Source of the DNA: Sphingobacteriaceae bacterium
GTDB taxonomy: Bacteria > Bacteroidota > Bacteroidia > Sphingobacteriales > Sphingobacteriaceae
Length of the DNA stretch: 64,000 nucleotides
Direction: 5' to 3'
Assembly: GCA_017745075.1 (NCBI GenBank)
Contig: JAGIAD010000008.1
Location: 124,001 to 188,000 of the forward strand
Shown here piece by piece: positions 42,232 through 53,400 of this stretch. The position numbers and the translations under genes are program-made. The first letter of the stretch is position 1, and each line of letters starts with the position of its first letter. The notes beneath the pieces were generated by a model. That model saw only the letters and a program-made list of their open reading frames with translations. It made no database searches and was not told the origin of the DNA.

Positions 42232-44403
42232 ATGAAACATGTATTAATAAGATATACAGCTCTTTTGGTGCTGGTTGTACTATCGGGAACAATAAGCGCA
42301 CAACCTAAAAAGTCTGTTGCTTACACCGCAGGATCAAAAGAAAATGTGGCTTACCTGTTTACCTATTTCACCGGAAATTCGAAAGCAGAAGAAGCCATTC
42401 GTTTTGCGGTGAGTACTGATGGTTACCATTATAAAGCTTTAAATAGCAATAATCCGGTTATTTCTTCCGAAAAGATCAGCAGTACCGGCGGCGTTCGCGA
42501 TCCCCATATTTTGCGTGGTGAAGATGGCAAAACCTTTTATATGGTGGCTACTGATATGGTTTCTGATAAGGGTTGGAACTCAAACCGGGCAATGGTATTA
42601 CTTAAATCTAATGATCTGATCCATTGGACATCGGCAGTTGTTAATATTCAAAAACGTTTTCCAAATAACGAAAATCTGCTTCGCGTTTGGGCACCGCAGA
42701 CCATTTACGATAAAACTGCCAAAAAATATATGGTTTATTGGTCTATGAAACATGGCGATGACCCCGATAAGATTTATTATGCTTACGCAAATGCCGATTT
42801 TACCGATCTGGAGACCGCTCCGAAGCAATTATTTTTTAGTCCAACCAATAGTGCTTGTATTGATGGCGACATTATCTACAATAAAGGGAAATACAACTTA
42901 TTCTTTAAAACAGAAGGTAATGGCAATGGCATTAAAAAAGCAGTTTCTGATAAACTAACTGAAGGTTATGTATTACAGGACAAGTACCTGCAGCAAACCA
43001 AAGAAGCAGTAGAAGGAGCCGGCGTTTTTAAGCTAAACCAGGGTGATGAGTATATCCTGATGTATGATGTATATATGAAAGGCCGTTACCAGTTTACCAA
43101 AAGTAAAGATCTGGCAAACTTTAGTGTAGTAGATCAGGATGTTACAATGGATTTTCACCCCAGACATGGAACCATTTTGCCGATCAATCAGCAGGAGTTA
43201 AGCCGCTTGCTCAGTCATTGGTATACCGTTGAGTCGGTTTTACAGACCGCTCAAAACAAGTCGATCAATCAGAATAACATCGTTTTGGATAGTGTAAACC
43301 AGAAGCTTTACTTACCGGTAAACTATGGAACTGATTTAAAGGCTTTTGATCCGCAGTTTAATACCTTTAAGCAAATCAGCATCGTCCCAAAAGGAAAACT
43401 GGATTTTTCTAAAGGCCCCGTAAAAATTAAGGTGAACATTCCCGGTAGGCAAGCTAAAACCTACGAGGTAAGCGTTGCAGTAGCAGCCAACCCTGTTTTA
43501 AAAGGCTATTATGCCGACCCTGAAATTATATATTCCAATAAAACTTCAAAGTATTATATCTATCCAACCAGCGATGGTTTTAATAACTGGAGCGGTACAT
43601 ATTTTAAAAGTTTTTCATCAACCGACCTGGTTAACTGGAAAGATGAAGGTAAAATATTAGACCTCGAAAAAGATGTTTCATGGGCAAAAAGAAATGCCTG
43701 GGCACCCACTATTATCGAAAAGAAAGTAAATGGAGTGTATAAGTATTTCTATTATTTTACTGCCGCACAGAAGATTGGCGTTGCTGTTGCCGATAACCCG
43801 GCTGGACCATTTAAGGATAGTGGAAAGGCTTTAATTGCCGGTAAACCAAAGGGGATTAAAGGTGGTCAGGAGATTGATCCCGATGTATTTAACGATCCTA
43901 AAACCAACAAAAGTTATTTGTATTGGGGTAATGGTTATATGGCTGTTGCACCACTAAATGACGATATGGTTTCGATTGATACCAGTGCAATTAAAATTAT
44001 TACGCCAGATAAGAGCTTTAGAGAAGGCACAGAAGTGTTTTATCGAAATGGAAAATATTACTTTCTGTGGTCGGAGGATGATACCCGTAGCGAAAATTAC
44101 CGGGTAAGATATGGTTTTTCCGACTCGCCTACAGGAAAAATGACTATTCCGGAAAACAACCTGATTTTGGCAAAAGATGTTGCCCAGGGTATTTATGGCA
44201 CAGGGCACAACAGCGTGATCAAAGTTAACGGAAAAGACGAATGGTACATGGTTTACCACCGTTTTACCCGGCCAAAAGGCATTTCAATGGGAGATGCTGC
44301 GGGCTATAATCGTGAAGTTTGTATTGATAAAATGGAATTTAATACTGATGGAACCATTAAACCTGTTATACCAACCGTTAATGGCATTAAACCGATACAC
44401 TAA
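42232..44403 (+). CDS. Two-domain GH43-family protein
   Basis: The 723-residue secreted protein (signal peptide ending ISAQ) has two beta-propeller halves. The first contains GGVRDPHILRGEDGKTFYMVATD and RVWAPQTIYDKTAKKYMVYWS; the second contains KGYYADPEIIYSNKTSKYYIYPTS and NAWAPTIIEKK...YFYYFTA, then GQEIDPDVFNDPKTNKSYLYWGNG and REGTEVFYRNGKYYFLWSEDD. Asp/Glu triads of GH43 appear in both, most completely in the second. GH43 enzymes remove alpha-L-arabinofuranose or beta-xylose or galactose side chains. It ends at the base before the next ATG. The exact specificity is open; arabinofuranosidase fits the locus. Confidence 0.88.
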   Translation: MKHVLIRYTALLVLVVLSGTISAQPKKSVAYTAGSKENVAYLFTYFTGNSKAEEAIRFAVSTDGYHYKALNSNNPVISSEKISSTGGVRDPHILRGEDGKTFYMVATDMVSDKGWNSNRAMVLLKSNDLIHWTSAVVNIQKRFPNNENLLRVWAPQTIYDKTAKKYMVYWSMKHGDDPDKIYYAYANADFTDLETAPKQLFFSPTNSACIDGDIIYNKGKYNLFFKTEGNGNGIKKAVSDKLTEGYVLQDKYLQQTKEAVEGAGVFKLNQGDEYILMYDVYMKGRYQFTKSKDLANFSVVDQDVTMDFHPRHGTILPINQQELSRLLSHWYTVESVLQTAQNKSINQNNIVLDSVNQKLYLPVNYGTDLKAFDPQFNTFKQISIVPKGKLDFSKGPVKIKVNIPGRQAKTYEVSVAVAANPVLKGYYADPEIIYSNKTSKYYIYPTSDGFNNWSGTYFKSFSSTDLVNWKDEGKILDLEKDVSWAKRNAWAPTIIEKKVNGVYKYFYYFTAAQKIGVAVADNPAGPFKDSGKALIAGKPKGIKGGQEIDPDVFNDPKTNKSYLYWGNGYMAVAPLNDDMVSIDTSAIKIITPDKSFREGTEVFYRNGKYYFLWSEDDTRSENYRVRYGFSDSPTGKMTIPENNLILAKDVAQGIYGTGHNSVIKVNGKDEWYMVYHRFTRPKGISMGDAAGYNREVCIDKMEFNTDGTIKPVIPTVNGIKPIH

Positions 44404-45555
44404 ATGAACTTAAAATTATATAGAGCGTTTTTCTTGCTCTTTTTCTCAACAATTGCAACTGTAAATGCACAAGAGCTGCAATCGAAAGAAGAAGTGCTTG
44501 AAATGATCAATCGGGCAAATACTTTTTGGCAAAGCAATAATAAACCCGAAGTACGTGCCTTTTGGGACCATGCAGCTTATCATACCGGGAATATGGAGGC
44601 TTATGAAATAACCAAAAACGAGGTTTATCGTAAATATTCTGAAGATTGGGCCCAATACAATAAATGGATGGGTGCAAAATCGACCGATAAATCAAATTGG
44701 AAATATAAATACGGCGAAACGGATGAACATGTATTGTTTGGCGATTGGCAGATCTGCTTTCAAACCTATATCGATTTATACCACTTAAAGCCAGAAGAAT
44801 ATAAAATTGCAAGGGCAAAAGAGGTGATGCAATACGAAATGAGTACCCCTAATAACGATTACTGGTGGTGGGCCGATGGTTTGTACATGGTAATGCCTGT
44901 AATGACCAAACTTTATAAAGTAACCGGCGATCAGAAATACCTGGATAAGCTGTACGAATATTTTATGTATGCCAACAGTATTATGTACGATAAAGAGGAA
45001 AAGCTCTATTATCGCGATGCCAAATATGTTTATCCAAAACATAAAAGTGCCAATGGTAAAAAAGATTTTTGGGCAAGGGGAGATGGCTGGGTGTTTGCAG
45101 GTTTGGCGAAAGTACTGAAAGATCTGCCCCTTACAGATCCACACCGGAATGAATACCTCACCAAATACCGCAATATGGCCAAGGCAATTGTTAAAAGCCA
45201 GCAGGCAGAGGGGTATTGGACAAGAAGCATCCTTGATCCGCAACACGCCCCGGGGCCTGAAACCAGTGGAACTGCTTTCTTTACTTATGGTTTGTTATGG
45301 GGCATAAACAATGGTTATTTAAAAGAAAAAAACTATTGGCCGGCAGCACAAAAGGCCTGGACCTACTTAACTAAAACCGCATTACAGCCAAATGGTAAAC
45401 TGGGTTACGTACAGCCCATAGGAGAAAAAGCCATTCCTGGCCAGGTAGTTGACCTAAACTCTACCGCGAATTTTGGTGTAGGTGCATTTTTATTGGCTGG
45501 AAGCGAAATGTATCGCTATTTATCAAACAAAACTAATTTTTTATGGAGAAAATGA
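44404..45555 (+). CDS. GH105-family unsaturated uronyl hydrolase
   Basis: The 383-residue protein has a signal peptide (ending NAQE) and the GH88/GH105 toroid pattern: TPNNDYWWWADGLYMVMPVMTKLYKVTG with its catalytic Asp in WWADGLYM, then DFWARGDGWVFAGLAKVLKDLP and ETSGTAFFTYGLLWG. The family removes delta-4,5-unsaturated galacturonate or glucuronate from lyase products. This implies a lyase in the locus, for which the BNR-4 protein is the candidate. It begins right after the double-GH43 stop and overlaps the DUF2264 gene. Confidence 0.92.
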   Translation: MNLKLYRAFFLLFFSTIATVNAQELQSKEEVLEMINRANTFWQSNNKPEVRAFWDHAAYHTGNMEAYEITKNEVYRKYSEDWAQYNKWMGAKSTDKSNWKYKYGETDEHVLFGDWQICFQTYIDLYHLKPEEYKIARAKEVMQYEMSTPNNDYWWWADGLYMVMPVMTKLYKVTGDQKYLDKLYEYFMYANSIMYDKEEKLYYRDAKYVYPKHKSANGKKDFWARGDGWVFAGLAKVLKDLPLTDPHRNEYLTKYRNMAKAIVKSQQAEGYWTRSILDPQHAPGPETSGTAFFTYGLLWGINNGYLKEKNYWPAAQKAWTYLTKTALQPNGKLGYVQPIGEKAIPGQVVDLNSTANFGVGAFLLAGSEMYRYLSNKTNFLWRK

Positions 45556-46799
45556 GACTTAAAAATATTTTGATTACGGGTTTATTGATCATGCTGGTCG
45601 GTGGACCTCTTTTTGCGCAAAAGAAAGCCAAAAATACCAAAGGAACAGCTTTAACTGACAGGCAGTTTTGGTTGCAGCAAATGGATAAGATGGTAAAACC
45701 TGTTTTATACAATTTAGCTAATGACAGTTTAAGGATAGCCATGCCTAAGGTTACCTCCATCCATATCGATAATAGGGAACATCGCATTAAAGTACAGTAT
45801 GTTGAAGTTTTAGGCAGGGTTTTAAGTGGCATTGCACCATGGCTGCAGTTAGAAGGAGGTTCGGCAGAAGAAATAGCTTTACGGAAGCAATACCGCGAGT
45901 GGGCCATTAAAGGGATAAAAAATGCTTTGGATTCTAATGCCAAAGATTTTATGACTTTCGATATTGGCGGTCAACAACTGGTAGATGCATCTTATATAGC
46001 CCTTGCTTTTATCCGTGCACCATGGCTTTGGGAAAACCTCGATAAGAAAAACCAGCAGTTAATGATGCAATCTATCGTAACAACCAGAAGATTTAAACCT
46101 GTTTTTTCTAACTGGTTACTTTTCTCTGCAATGAATGAAGCTTTTTTAGCCAGATTTGGCTACAACTGGGACCCTATGCGTGTTGATTACGCCCTGCAGC
46201 AAATGGAACAATGGTATACAGGAGACGGAATGTACACCGATGGAACATCATACGCCTTCGATTATTACAACAGTTATGTTATCCATCCCTATCTGGCTAC
46301 GCTGGCCAATATTATAGGGCCGAAAACTAGCAGCTATAAGGAAATGTTCGAGAAGATTAAAAAACGTAATGAACGGTATGCCATCATTCAGGAAAGATTG
46401 ATCAACGCCGATGGCTCTTATCCTGCAACCGGCCGTTCTATTATTTACCGCGGTGCTGCATTTCATCATTTGGCCGATATGGCCTGGAGAAAAGTATTGC
46501 CAAAACAGTTAAGTGCGGCGCAGGTACGTTGTGCTTTAACAGCGGTAATCAGAAAAACTTTAGAAAGTCCTACAACGTATAAAAATGGCTGGTTAACCAT
46601 AGGTTTATATGGCGATCAACCCAATCTCGGCGATTTCTATAACAACCAGGGCAGTCCATACATTGCATCAAACATCTTTTTACCGCTGGGTTTGCCTGAG
46701 TCAGACCCTTTTTGGGCTAACCCGGCCGAAAAATGGAGCTCACAAAAGATCTGGAGCGGTGAGAATTTTGAAAACGATCATAGTGCCAGTTTAAAATAA
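45543..46799 (+). CDS. DUF2264 protein, possible uronidase of the GH154 type
   Basis: The 418-residue secreted protein (signal peptide ending PLFAQ) shows the DUF2264 pattern: LTDRQFWLQQMDKMVKPVLYNLAND, RHRIKVQ-type strands and GRVLSGIAPWLQLEGG, then NWLLFSAMNEAFLARFG, EQWYTGDGMYTDGTSYAFDYYNSYVIHPYLA and DGSYPATGRSIIYR. An all-alpha toroid is likely. Such proteins are frequent in rhamnogalacturonan, ulvan and arabinogalactan loci, and I believe one CAZy family of beta-glucuronidases (GH154) is of this type, though this is from memory. An alternative start at 45552 overlaps the GH105 stop as ATGA, so translation is coupled. Confidence 0.8.
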   Translation: MEKMRLKNILITGLLIMLVGGPLFAQKKAKNTKGTALTDRQFWLQQMDKMVKPVLYNLANDSLRIAMPKVTSIHIDNREHRIKVQYVEVLGRVLSGIAPWLQLEGGSAEEIALRKQYREWAIKGIKNALDSNAKDFMTFDIGGQQLVDASYIALAFIRAPWLWENLDKKNQQLMMQSIVTTRRFKPVFSNWLLFSAMNEAFLARFGYNWDPMRVDYALQQMEQWYTGDGMYTDGTSYAFDYYNSYVIHPYLATLANIIGPKTSSYKEMFEKIKKRNERYAIIQERLINADGSYPATGRSIIYRGAAFHHLADMAWRKVLPKQLSAAQVRCALTAVIRKTLESPTTYKNGWLTIGLYGDQPNLGDFYNNQGSPYIASNIFLPLGLPESDPFWANPAEKWSSQKIWSGENFENDHSASLK

Positions 46800-46877
46800 A
46801 TAACCTGTTGATACACAATTGGAAAGGTATTAGTAAGTTACCTTCTTTATAACATTAAAAATTATTTGATTAAAACG

Positions 46878-47996
46878 ATGAATAAGAGAATCAGTTTTGT
46901 TTTAGGATTTATTGCCCTTAGTTTGGGCTTAAGCAGTTATGTTTCTGCGCAGCAAACCTATACTTCTTTTACCCCTGGTAAAATCTGGAAGGATGACAAA
47001 GGTGTTCATATCAACGCTCATGGCGGAGGTATTGTGGAGCATAAAGGCGTGTATTATTGGTTTGGGGAACATAAAATTGAAGGAGAAAAAGGAAATACGG
47101 CACAGGTAGGTGTACATTGCTATTCATCAAAAGATTTATACAACTGGAAAGATGAAGGCATTGCCTTGCCGGTATCTGACGATTTGACCAGCGATATTGC
47201 CAAAGGCTGTATCCTCGAAAGGCCAAAAGTGGTGTATAACAAGAAAACGAAAAAGTTTGTAATGTGGTTTCACTTAGAACTTTTAGGCAAAGGTTATGCA
47301 GCGGCCAGATCGGGTGTAGCGGTTGCCGATCGGCCAACCGGGCCATACACTTTTATCAAAAGTTACCGCCCAAATCCGGGTAAAATGCCTTTCTATACAG
47401 CTGGTACAACCGAAAAAGATATGGTAAACTGCCAGCAACCGGCAAATAAAAGCGATGGCTTTTTCTGCAGGGATTTACCTGGCGGACAAATGGCGAGAGA
47501 TATGACCGTTTTCGTAGATGACGACGGGAAGGCCTATCACGTATTTTCTTCAGAAGAGAATTTTACCTTGCATTTAGCCGAGCTGACTCCTGATTATTTA
47601 GGACATACCGGAAAATTTATCAGAATTTATGTCGGACAGCAAACCGAAGCACCGGCTTTGTTTAAGAAAAATGGAGTGTATTATATGATAGGTTCGGGCT
47701 GTACCGGCTGGGCACCAAATCCGGCCAGGTGGTTTAAAGCAAACACGATCTGGGGTCCTTGGACTTATATGGGAAATCCCTGCCAGGGCGAAGGAGCTAA
47801 GTTAACCTATGGTGGGCAGAGTACCCACGTATTGCCGGCACCGGGCAAAAAAGGAGAGTTTATTTTTATGGCAGATAAATGGGCACCAAAAAATGCAATT
47901 GATGGTCGTTATTTATGGTTGCCGATCAAATTTGAGCAGGATAAAATTTCAATAAACTGGGCAGACGAATGGGATCTGAGCGTGTTTAAAAAATAG
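46878..47996 (+). CDS. GH43 protein of the exo-beta-1,3-galactanase (GH43_24) type
   Basis: Start set at the ATG at 46878 (MNKRISFVLGFIALSLG..SAQ signal peptide); an in-frame TTG lies 12 bp upstream. The propeller begins DKGVHINAHGGGIVEHKGVYYWFGEHK. The INAHGGGI/YYWFGE pattern is characteristic of GH43 subfamily 24, as in exo-beta-1,3-galactanases. A conserved Glu lies in TEAPALFKKNGVYYMIGSGCTGWAPNPARW, and GQSTHVLPAPGKKGEFIFMADKWAPKN follows. These enzymes peel galactose or branched galactose from the beta-1,3-galactan backbone of type II arabinogalactan. This is the strongest clue to the substrate of the locus. Confidence 0.85.
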   Translation: MNKRISFVLGFIALSLGLSSYVSAQQTYTSFTPGKIWKDDKGVHINAHGGGIVEHKGVYYWFGEHKIEGEKGNTAQVGVHCYSSKDLYNWKDEGIALPVSDDLTSDIAKGCILERPKVVYNKKTKKFVMWFHLELLGKGYAAARSGVAVADRPTGPYTFIKSYRPNPGKMPFYTAGTTEKDMVNCQQPANKSDGFFCRDLPGGQMARDMTVFVDDDGKAYHVFSSEENFTLHLAELTPDYLGHTGKFIRIYVGQQTEAPALFKKNGVYYMIGSGCTGWAPNPARWFKANTIWGPWTYMGNPCQGEGAKLTYGGQSTHVLPAPGKKGEFIFMADKWAPKNAIDGRYLWLPIKFEQDKISINWADEWDLSVFKK

Positions 47997-48105
47997 GGAA
48001 AAAACAAAAATTTTTATATAAAAATGGATGATGGATTGCGTAAAATACGCAAAAGGGGATTTTTTTGCCCAAAATTCTAATCATCTTAAAAACAACTTTT
48101 AAAAA

Positions 48106-49935
48106 ATGAAAGTAAAATTACTATGGTTAGTGGCGATATGTTTCTCCTTATCGGCTTTTGGCCAGCAAGGAAAACATACCTTTAAATTAGGAGAAACAAA
48201 CTTTTTATTGGATGATAAACCTTTTCAGATTATCTCTGGTGAGTTGCATTATCCGCGTGTACCAAAAGAGGCCTGGCGGGCACGTATGAAGATGGCTAAA
48301 GCAATGGGTTTAAATACCATCGGCACCTATGTATTCTGGAATTTGCACGAACCGCAAAAAGGCAAATTCGATTTTTCCGGAAATAATAACATTGCCGAAT
48401 TTGTAAAAATTGCCCAGCAAGAAGGCTTATGGGTTATCTTAAGGCCAAGTCCCTACGTTTGTGCTGAGTGGGAGTTTGGTGGTTATCCTTATTGGTTGCA
48501 AAACGAAAAAGGTCTGGTGGTAAGAAGTACAGAAAAACAATATTTAGATGAATACAAAAAGTACATCATTGAAGTAGGCAAACAATTGGCACCATTGCAG
48601 ATCAACCACGGCGGTAACATCATTATGGTGCAGGTAGAGAACGAATATGGTTCTTATGCTGCCGATAAAAACTATTTAGATATCAACCGGAAGATGTTTA
48701 TCGAAGCCGGTTTTGATGGATTGCTTTATACCTGCGATCCGGCAGCAGACGTAAAAGACGGGCATTTAGAAGGGTTACTACCGGCACTGAACGGGATTGA
48801 CAACCCAGCAAAAATCAGGCAGTTGGTAAACGAAAACCATAAAGGCAAAGGTCCGTATTTTATTGCAGAATGGTACCCAGCATGGTTCGATTGGTGGGGA
48901 ACAGCGCACCATACCGTTCCGGCAGAGCAGTATACCAAAAGGTTAGATTCAGTTTTGGCAGCAGGTATCTCAATTAATATGTACATGTTCCATGGAGGTA
49001 CTACCCGCGGTTTCATGAACGGGGCCAACTACAAGGATATTTCACCTTACGAGCCGCAAACCAGTAGCTATGATTATGATGCACCTTTAAACGAAGCCGG
49101 AAATGTAACTGAAAAATTCAGGGCCTTTAGAAGTGTTATAGAGAAACATCTGCCTGCCGGGCAAAGTTTGCCGCCAATTCCGGCTGTTAAACCAAGCATG
49201 GCCATAGCACCTTTTAAATTGAGTAGTAAAGTGGACCTGTTTAATGCCTTGCCAAAAGCAATAAAAAATAGCAACCCGTTAACTTTCGAAGCGCTGGGGC
49301 AGGATTACGGTTATGTGCTCTATCGTACAACCATTAAAGGAGGAAAAAAAGGAGAACTGCAAATTAAGCAACTCCGTGATTATGCGCTTGTTTTTGTCAA
49401 CCAAAAAAGGGTGGGCGTTTTAGACCGTAGGTTAAACCAAAACACACTTCCGCTAAACCTTCCTGAAGGCGATGTACAGCTCGACATTTTTGTAGAAAAT
49501 ATGGGCAGGATAAACTTTGGTAAATACCTGTTGGAAAACAAAAAAGGAATTACTGAACAGGTAACTTTTGCTGGCGCAGAAGTTAAAAACTGGTCGATGT
49601 ATAGTTTCCCGTTTAGCCATATTAGTAATTACAATACCAGGTCTGCATCACTTAAAGTTGCAGGAAACGGGCCTTCACTTCAAAAAGGATCTTTCAATCT
49701 TTCAAGTGTTGCAGATACCTATTTAGATATGTCTGATTGGGGAAAAGGAGTGGTTTGGGTTAATGGACACAACTTAGGGAAGTACTGGGCAATTGGTCCG
49801 CAACAAACGCTTTATATTCCACAGGAATGGTTAAAGAAAGGCAAAAATGATATTGCCGTTTTTGAACTCATTAAACCAGACAAAAACATTTTAAAAGCGA
49901 TTGACCAGCCAATTTTAAACACACTTAAGAAATAA
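48106..49935 (+). CDS. GH35 beta-galactosidase
   Basis: The 609-residue secreted protein (signal peptide ending FGQ) has the GH35 barrel: FQIISGELHYPRVPKEAWRARMKMAKAMGLNTIGTYVFWNLHEP, the acid/base E180 in VENEYGS and the nucleophile E255 in AEWYPAWFDWWG. A beta-sandwich follows, ending VWVNGHNLGKYWAIGPQQTLYIP, typical of the family. It would remove beta-linked galactose from galactan oligosaccharides. It ends the first enzyme group; a strong hairpin follows at 49963. Confidence 0.95.
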   Translation: MKVKLLWLVAICFSLSAFGQQGKHTFKLGETNFLLDDKPFQIISGELHYPRVPKEAWRARMKMAKAMGLNTIGTYVFWNLHEPQKGKFDFSGNNNIAEFVKIAQQEGLWVILRPSPYVCAEWEFGGYPYWLQNEKGLVVRSTEKQYLDEYKKYIIEVGKQLAPLQINHGGNIIMVQVENEYGSYAADKNYLDINRKMFIEAGFDGLLYTCDPAADVKDGHLEGLLPALNGIDNPAKIRQLVNENHKGKGPYFIAEWYPAWFDWWGTAHHTVPAEQYTKRLDSVLAAGISINMYMFHGGTTRGFMNGANYKDISPYEPQTSSYDYDAPLNEAGNVTEKFRAFRSVIEKHLPAGQSLPPIPAVKPSMAIAPFKLSSKVDLFNALPKAIKNSNPLTFEALGQDYGYVLYRTTIKGGKKGELQIKQLRDYALVFVNQKRVGVLDRRLNQNTLPLNLPEGDVQLDIFVENMGRINFGKYLLENKKGITEQVTFAGAEVKNWSMYSFPFSHISNYNTRSASLKVAGNGPSLQKGSFNLSSVADTYLDMSDWGKGVVWVNGHNLGKYWAIGPQQTLYIPQEWLKKGKNDIAVFELIKPDKNILKAIDQPILNTLKK

Positions 49936-49962
49936 ACGTGAGTTGAACGCTTAAAAAATCGG

Positions 49963-50017
49963 AATTAGGGGTTAATGGCTTAATATTTAACAAAAAGTAA
50001 CAATTTAACCCCTAATT
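49963..50017 (+). terminator. Long hairpin after the GH35 gene
   Basis: AATTAGGGGTTAA and TTAACCCCTAATT are perfect 13-nt inverted arms about 29 nt apart, 28 bp past the stop. There is no T tract directly after, but the stem is strong enough to end or stabilise the transcript. Confidence 0.7.
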
Positions 50018-50159
50018 ATTACTGAATTGCCCCTCACTCAACGGGCATAATAAATGGTTACTTTGTTTAAACCAAACGTTATTCCATGAGTAGTTTTTAC
50101 AGCAGGCCAGATTAATGGCCCAGTGCCCCATTTTTTTAATCTATTCTAAAAATACCCCT

Positions 50160-50426
50160 CTCTATTCAGTATTTAAACAAACTAACTAACAACAAACAAA
50201 CTAACTAACTATATGAAAAAATATTTACTACTAATCTAGTTCGATTGTATCTTATTGAGCCTCCAAGCCTAAATAATCTAAGGCAATACAAAACGTAGCT
50301 TAACTAAAACGTGTATGGCCAGGGCTTTGCCGTATCCTTAATTTATAAACCAAACATCATATTGTCTAATGGCCACATGCTAAAAAAGTGTGTGCATTCT
50401 GCAATACAACTAACTAACATAAAATT
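50160..50426 (+). promoter_or_regulatory. Leader region of the first SusC gene with an eight-codon open frame
   Basis: Here CTAACTAAC-type tetranucleotide runs (AACTAACTAACAACAAACAA, then ACTAACTAACT) lead to an ATG at 50213 that encodes only MKKYLLLI before TAG. A second CTAACTAACA-ATG arrangement occurs at 50409-50429, in front of the actual SusC start. The eight-codon frame looks like the first residues of a signal peptide. It may be a leftover start or a leader peptide. The interval has no other gene. A promoter must lie here but I cannot fix its elements. Confidence 0.5.
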
Positions 50427-53400
50427 ATGAGTGGAGAAAAAACACTTAAAAAACTAGGCTTCATATTGATATCGTGGGCCTTTCTGAGTTTAGGCAATCA
50501 GATTTATGCAAACCCGGTAAATTTAAAAAACCGGCAGGATACCACCCAACTTAAGAGCGTTATGTTTACAATCCTTGATGGGAATGATTTTCCACTACGA
50601 GGTGCTGACGTTGCAAACGTAAGTCTAAAAAATAATGCTAAAACAGACAGTTTAGGAATAGTAAAACTAAATTCGAAAAAGAATGATATCATACGTGTTG
50701 AGTACAATGGTAAATTGCTGAAAGAGTATATTGCCAACGGAAATCTAAATCAGATTATCCGTATTGATGGTAATAATATCATGGTGATGCAGCAAAAAAA
50801 GGTAGTATTAACCAATGATATTAAAGTATCGCCAGATTTAACAACAGCATCTACGCAGGCGGTATACAATAACGATCTTGTTAAATCAACAGTAACGAGC
50901 GTTAAGAATGCGCTAACCGGCAGATTAGCAGGTTTGTATACCAATCAAACCAGTGGCCGTCCGGGGCTCGAAGAGGTATCGGTATCTTTAAGGGGCCAGA
51001 ACCCTATTGTTCTGGTAGATGGGATACCAAGAGATCTTACCATGATCGATCTTGAAGAAATAGAGTCGGTTACTGTACTTAAAGATGCAGTTTCTACTGC
51101 CATGCTGGGACTGAGATCATCAGGCGGTGCAATTGCAATAACTACAAAAAGAGGTTTTATTGGTGCGCAACAAATTTCACTAACGGCTCAGACTGGTTTT
51201 CAGAGCCCATTAAAAATGCCAAAAACCTTAAACGCCTTTGATTATGCAACTTTATATAATGAGGCGAGGGTAAACAGTGGCGATTTGCCCATTTACACAC
51301 CAGCCGATCTTGATGCATATAGAACAGGATCAGACCCTATTGGTCATCCCGATGTGAACTGGCAGGATCAGGTGTTGAAAGACAGGTCAGCATTCAGCCG
51401 TTATGATCTTAATTTCCGTGGAGGAGGAAATACAGCAAGATATTATGTTGGTTTAGAATATCAGAATCAAAAAGGCCAGTTTAAAGAGAGTGATCTGAAT
51501 GAGTATTCTACCAACACCAGCTTTAGCAATTATACAGTACGTTCTAATGTAGACATTAACCTTACCTCAAAAATGACTTTGGGCCTGCACCTTTTTGGCC
51601 GGATAGGGAATTATACCCAACCTGGAAGTTCTGCAGCCAATATTTTTAGCTCTATACTCAATACTCCAAACAATGCTTATCCAGTATATAATAGCGATGG
51701 CAGCTATGGAGGCAATACACAGTTCCAGAATAATATTTATGCACAGACTGTTAGCTCGGGTTACCGCTTAAATTACAGAAGGGATATTATTACGGATTTA
51801 ACTTTAAGAAGAAGTTTAGATGATGTGATACCTGGTTTATGGGCACAGGCATTGGTTTCATTTTATTCCGGCATATCAGAAAATACAGATAGAAGTAAAT
51901 CTTTTGCAGTTTCTAAGCAAACAGGAACAGGTTCAACAGCAACTTACCAGGTTTTCGGTACAAATGGCACACAGACCAATAGTACCTCAATAGATTATCA
52001 GAACAGACAATCGTATCTGGAAGCAGCAATCGGTTACAAAAGAAATTTTGGCTTGCATCAAATTGATGCCCAGATCAGGGCAACCAGCGATAATGTAAAT
52101 AGTGGTCCAGACCTTGGCTTGAATTATTATGGAGGTTCAGGTCGGGCGGCCTACAGTTTCGACGAACGTTATACAGCAGAAGTAGCATTTGGTCTTAACC
52201 GTACCAATAGGTATCCGAAAGGGTCGCCAATGGGATTTTTTCCGGCTGCTGGCTTAAGCTGGACACTTACCAAAGAAAAGTTCATGCCTAAATTATCCTG
52301 GCTAAACGACCTTAAGTTATTTACCAGCTATGGCCGTACGGGTAACGATGCTGCTGGTTATTTTGTTTTCCAACAGTTTTACGTAGGAAGTCCGAGTTCA
52401 TATTTCTTTGGTACCAGTGCTTCAAGCAGTTCAGCACTACGCCAGGATGTATTAGCAAATCCAAATGTAACCTGGGAAAAAGGAGACAAGTTAAATTTAG
52501 GGTTAAAAAGTACCTTATTTAATAACCATTTGTTTTTACAGGCTGAATATTTCAACAACAAATATTCAGATCTGCTTACTTCACCTAACCTGTCAACCAT
52601 TGTTGGTACAGCGGTTAGAAACTTAAATATTGGTGTAAACCGGTATAGCGGTTTTGAACTTCAGTTAAACTGGCAGCAATCTTTAGGCAAATTCAGCTAT
52701 TTCGTTGCCGGTAATGCAAGTACTTTAAAATCAAAAGTAATTTACCAAAACGAAGTATTTAGGGAATACAGTTATCAAAGCCGTACCGGTCAACCTGTTG
52801 GTCAGCCGTTTGGCTATATCGCTGACGGACTTTTTCAATCACAGGCAGAAATCAATGCTTCAGCCAAAATTGCGGGCTATACCCCTGTTCCTGGAGATAT
52901 TAAATACAAGGATTTAAATAACGATGGGGTTATTGATCAGTTCGACCAGGCAAAAATCGGTACAGATAAGCCGTTAATTTATTATGGGGCCAATATAGGT
53001 TTCTCTTATTCGGGTTTCGATTTAAGCGTATTGTTACAAGGTGTTGCCAACAGAAACCTGTTGTTAACAGGTAATAGCGAATGGGAATTTCAGAACGGTG
53101 GTTTTGGTCAGGCCTATGAACATAATTTGGATCGCTGGACCCCGGCCACTGCAGCAACTGCAACATATCCGAGGGTCACAGTTGGTAACAACTTTAACAA
53201 CAACATCGTGTCTTCTTTCTGGATGCATAGCGGTAATTACCTGAGGCTAAAAAATATTGAACTGGGCTATACCATTTCATCTCGCTTTGCCAATAAAGTA
53301 AAAGTTTCGGGCATCAGGTTATTTGTAAATGGTACAAACTTGTTTACAAGTGCTTCATTTGATCGGGTAGATCCGGAAACAAATGGCGGTGTATACCCAA

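Noticed and set aside
46866..46877. TTG start for the GH43_24-like gene
   Set aside because: The ATG 12 bp downstream gives a better signal peptide and a usual start; the TTG is only the edge of the open frame.
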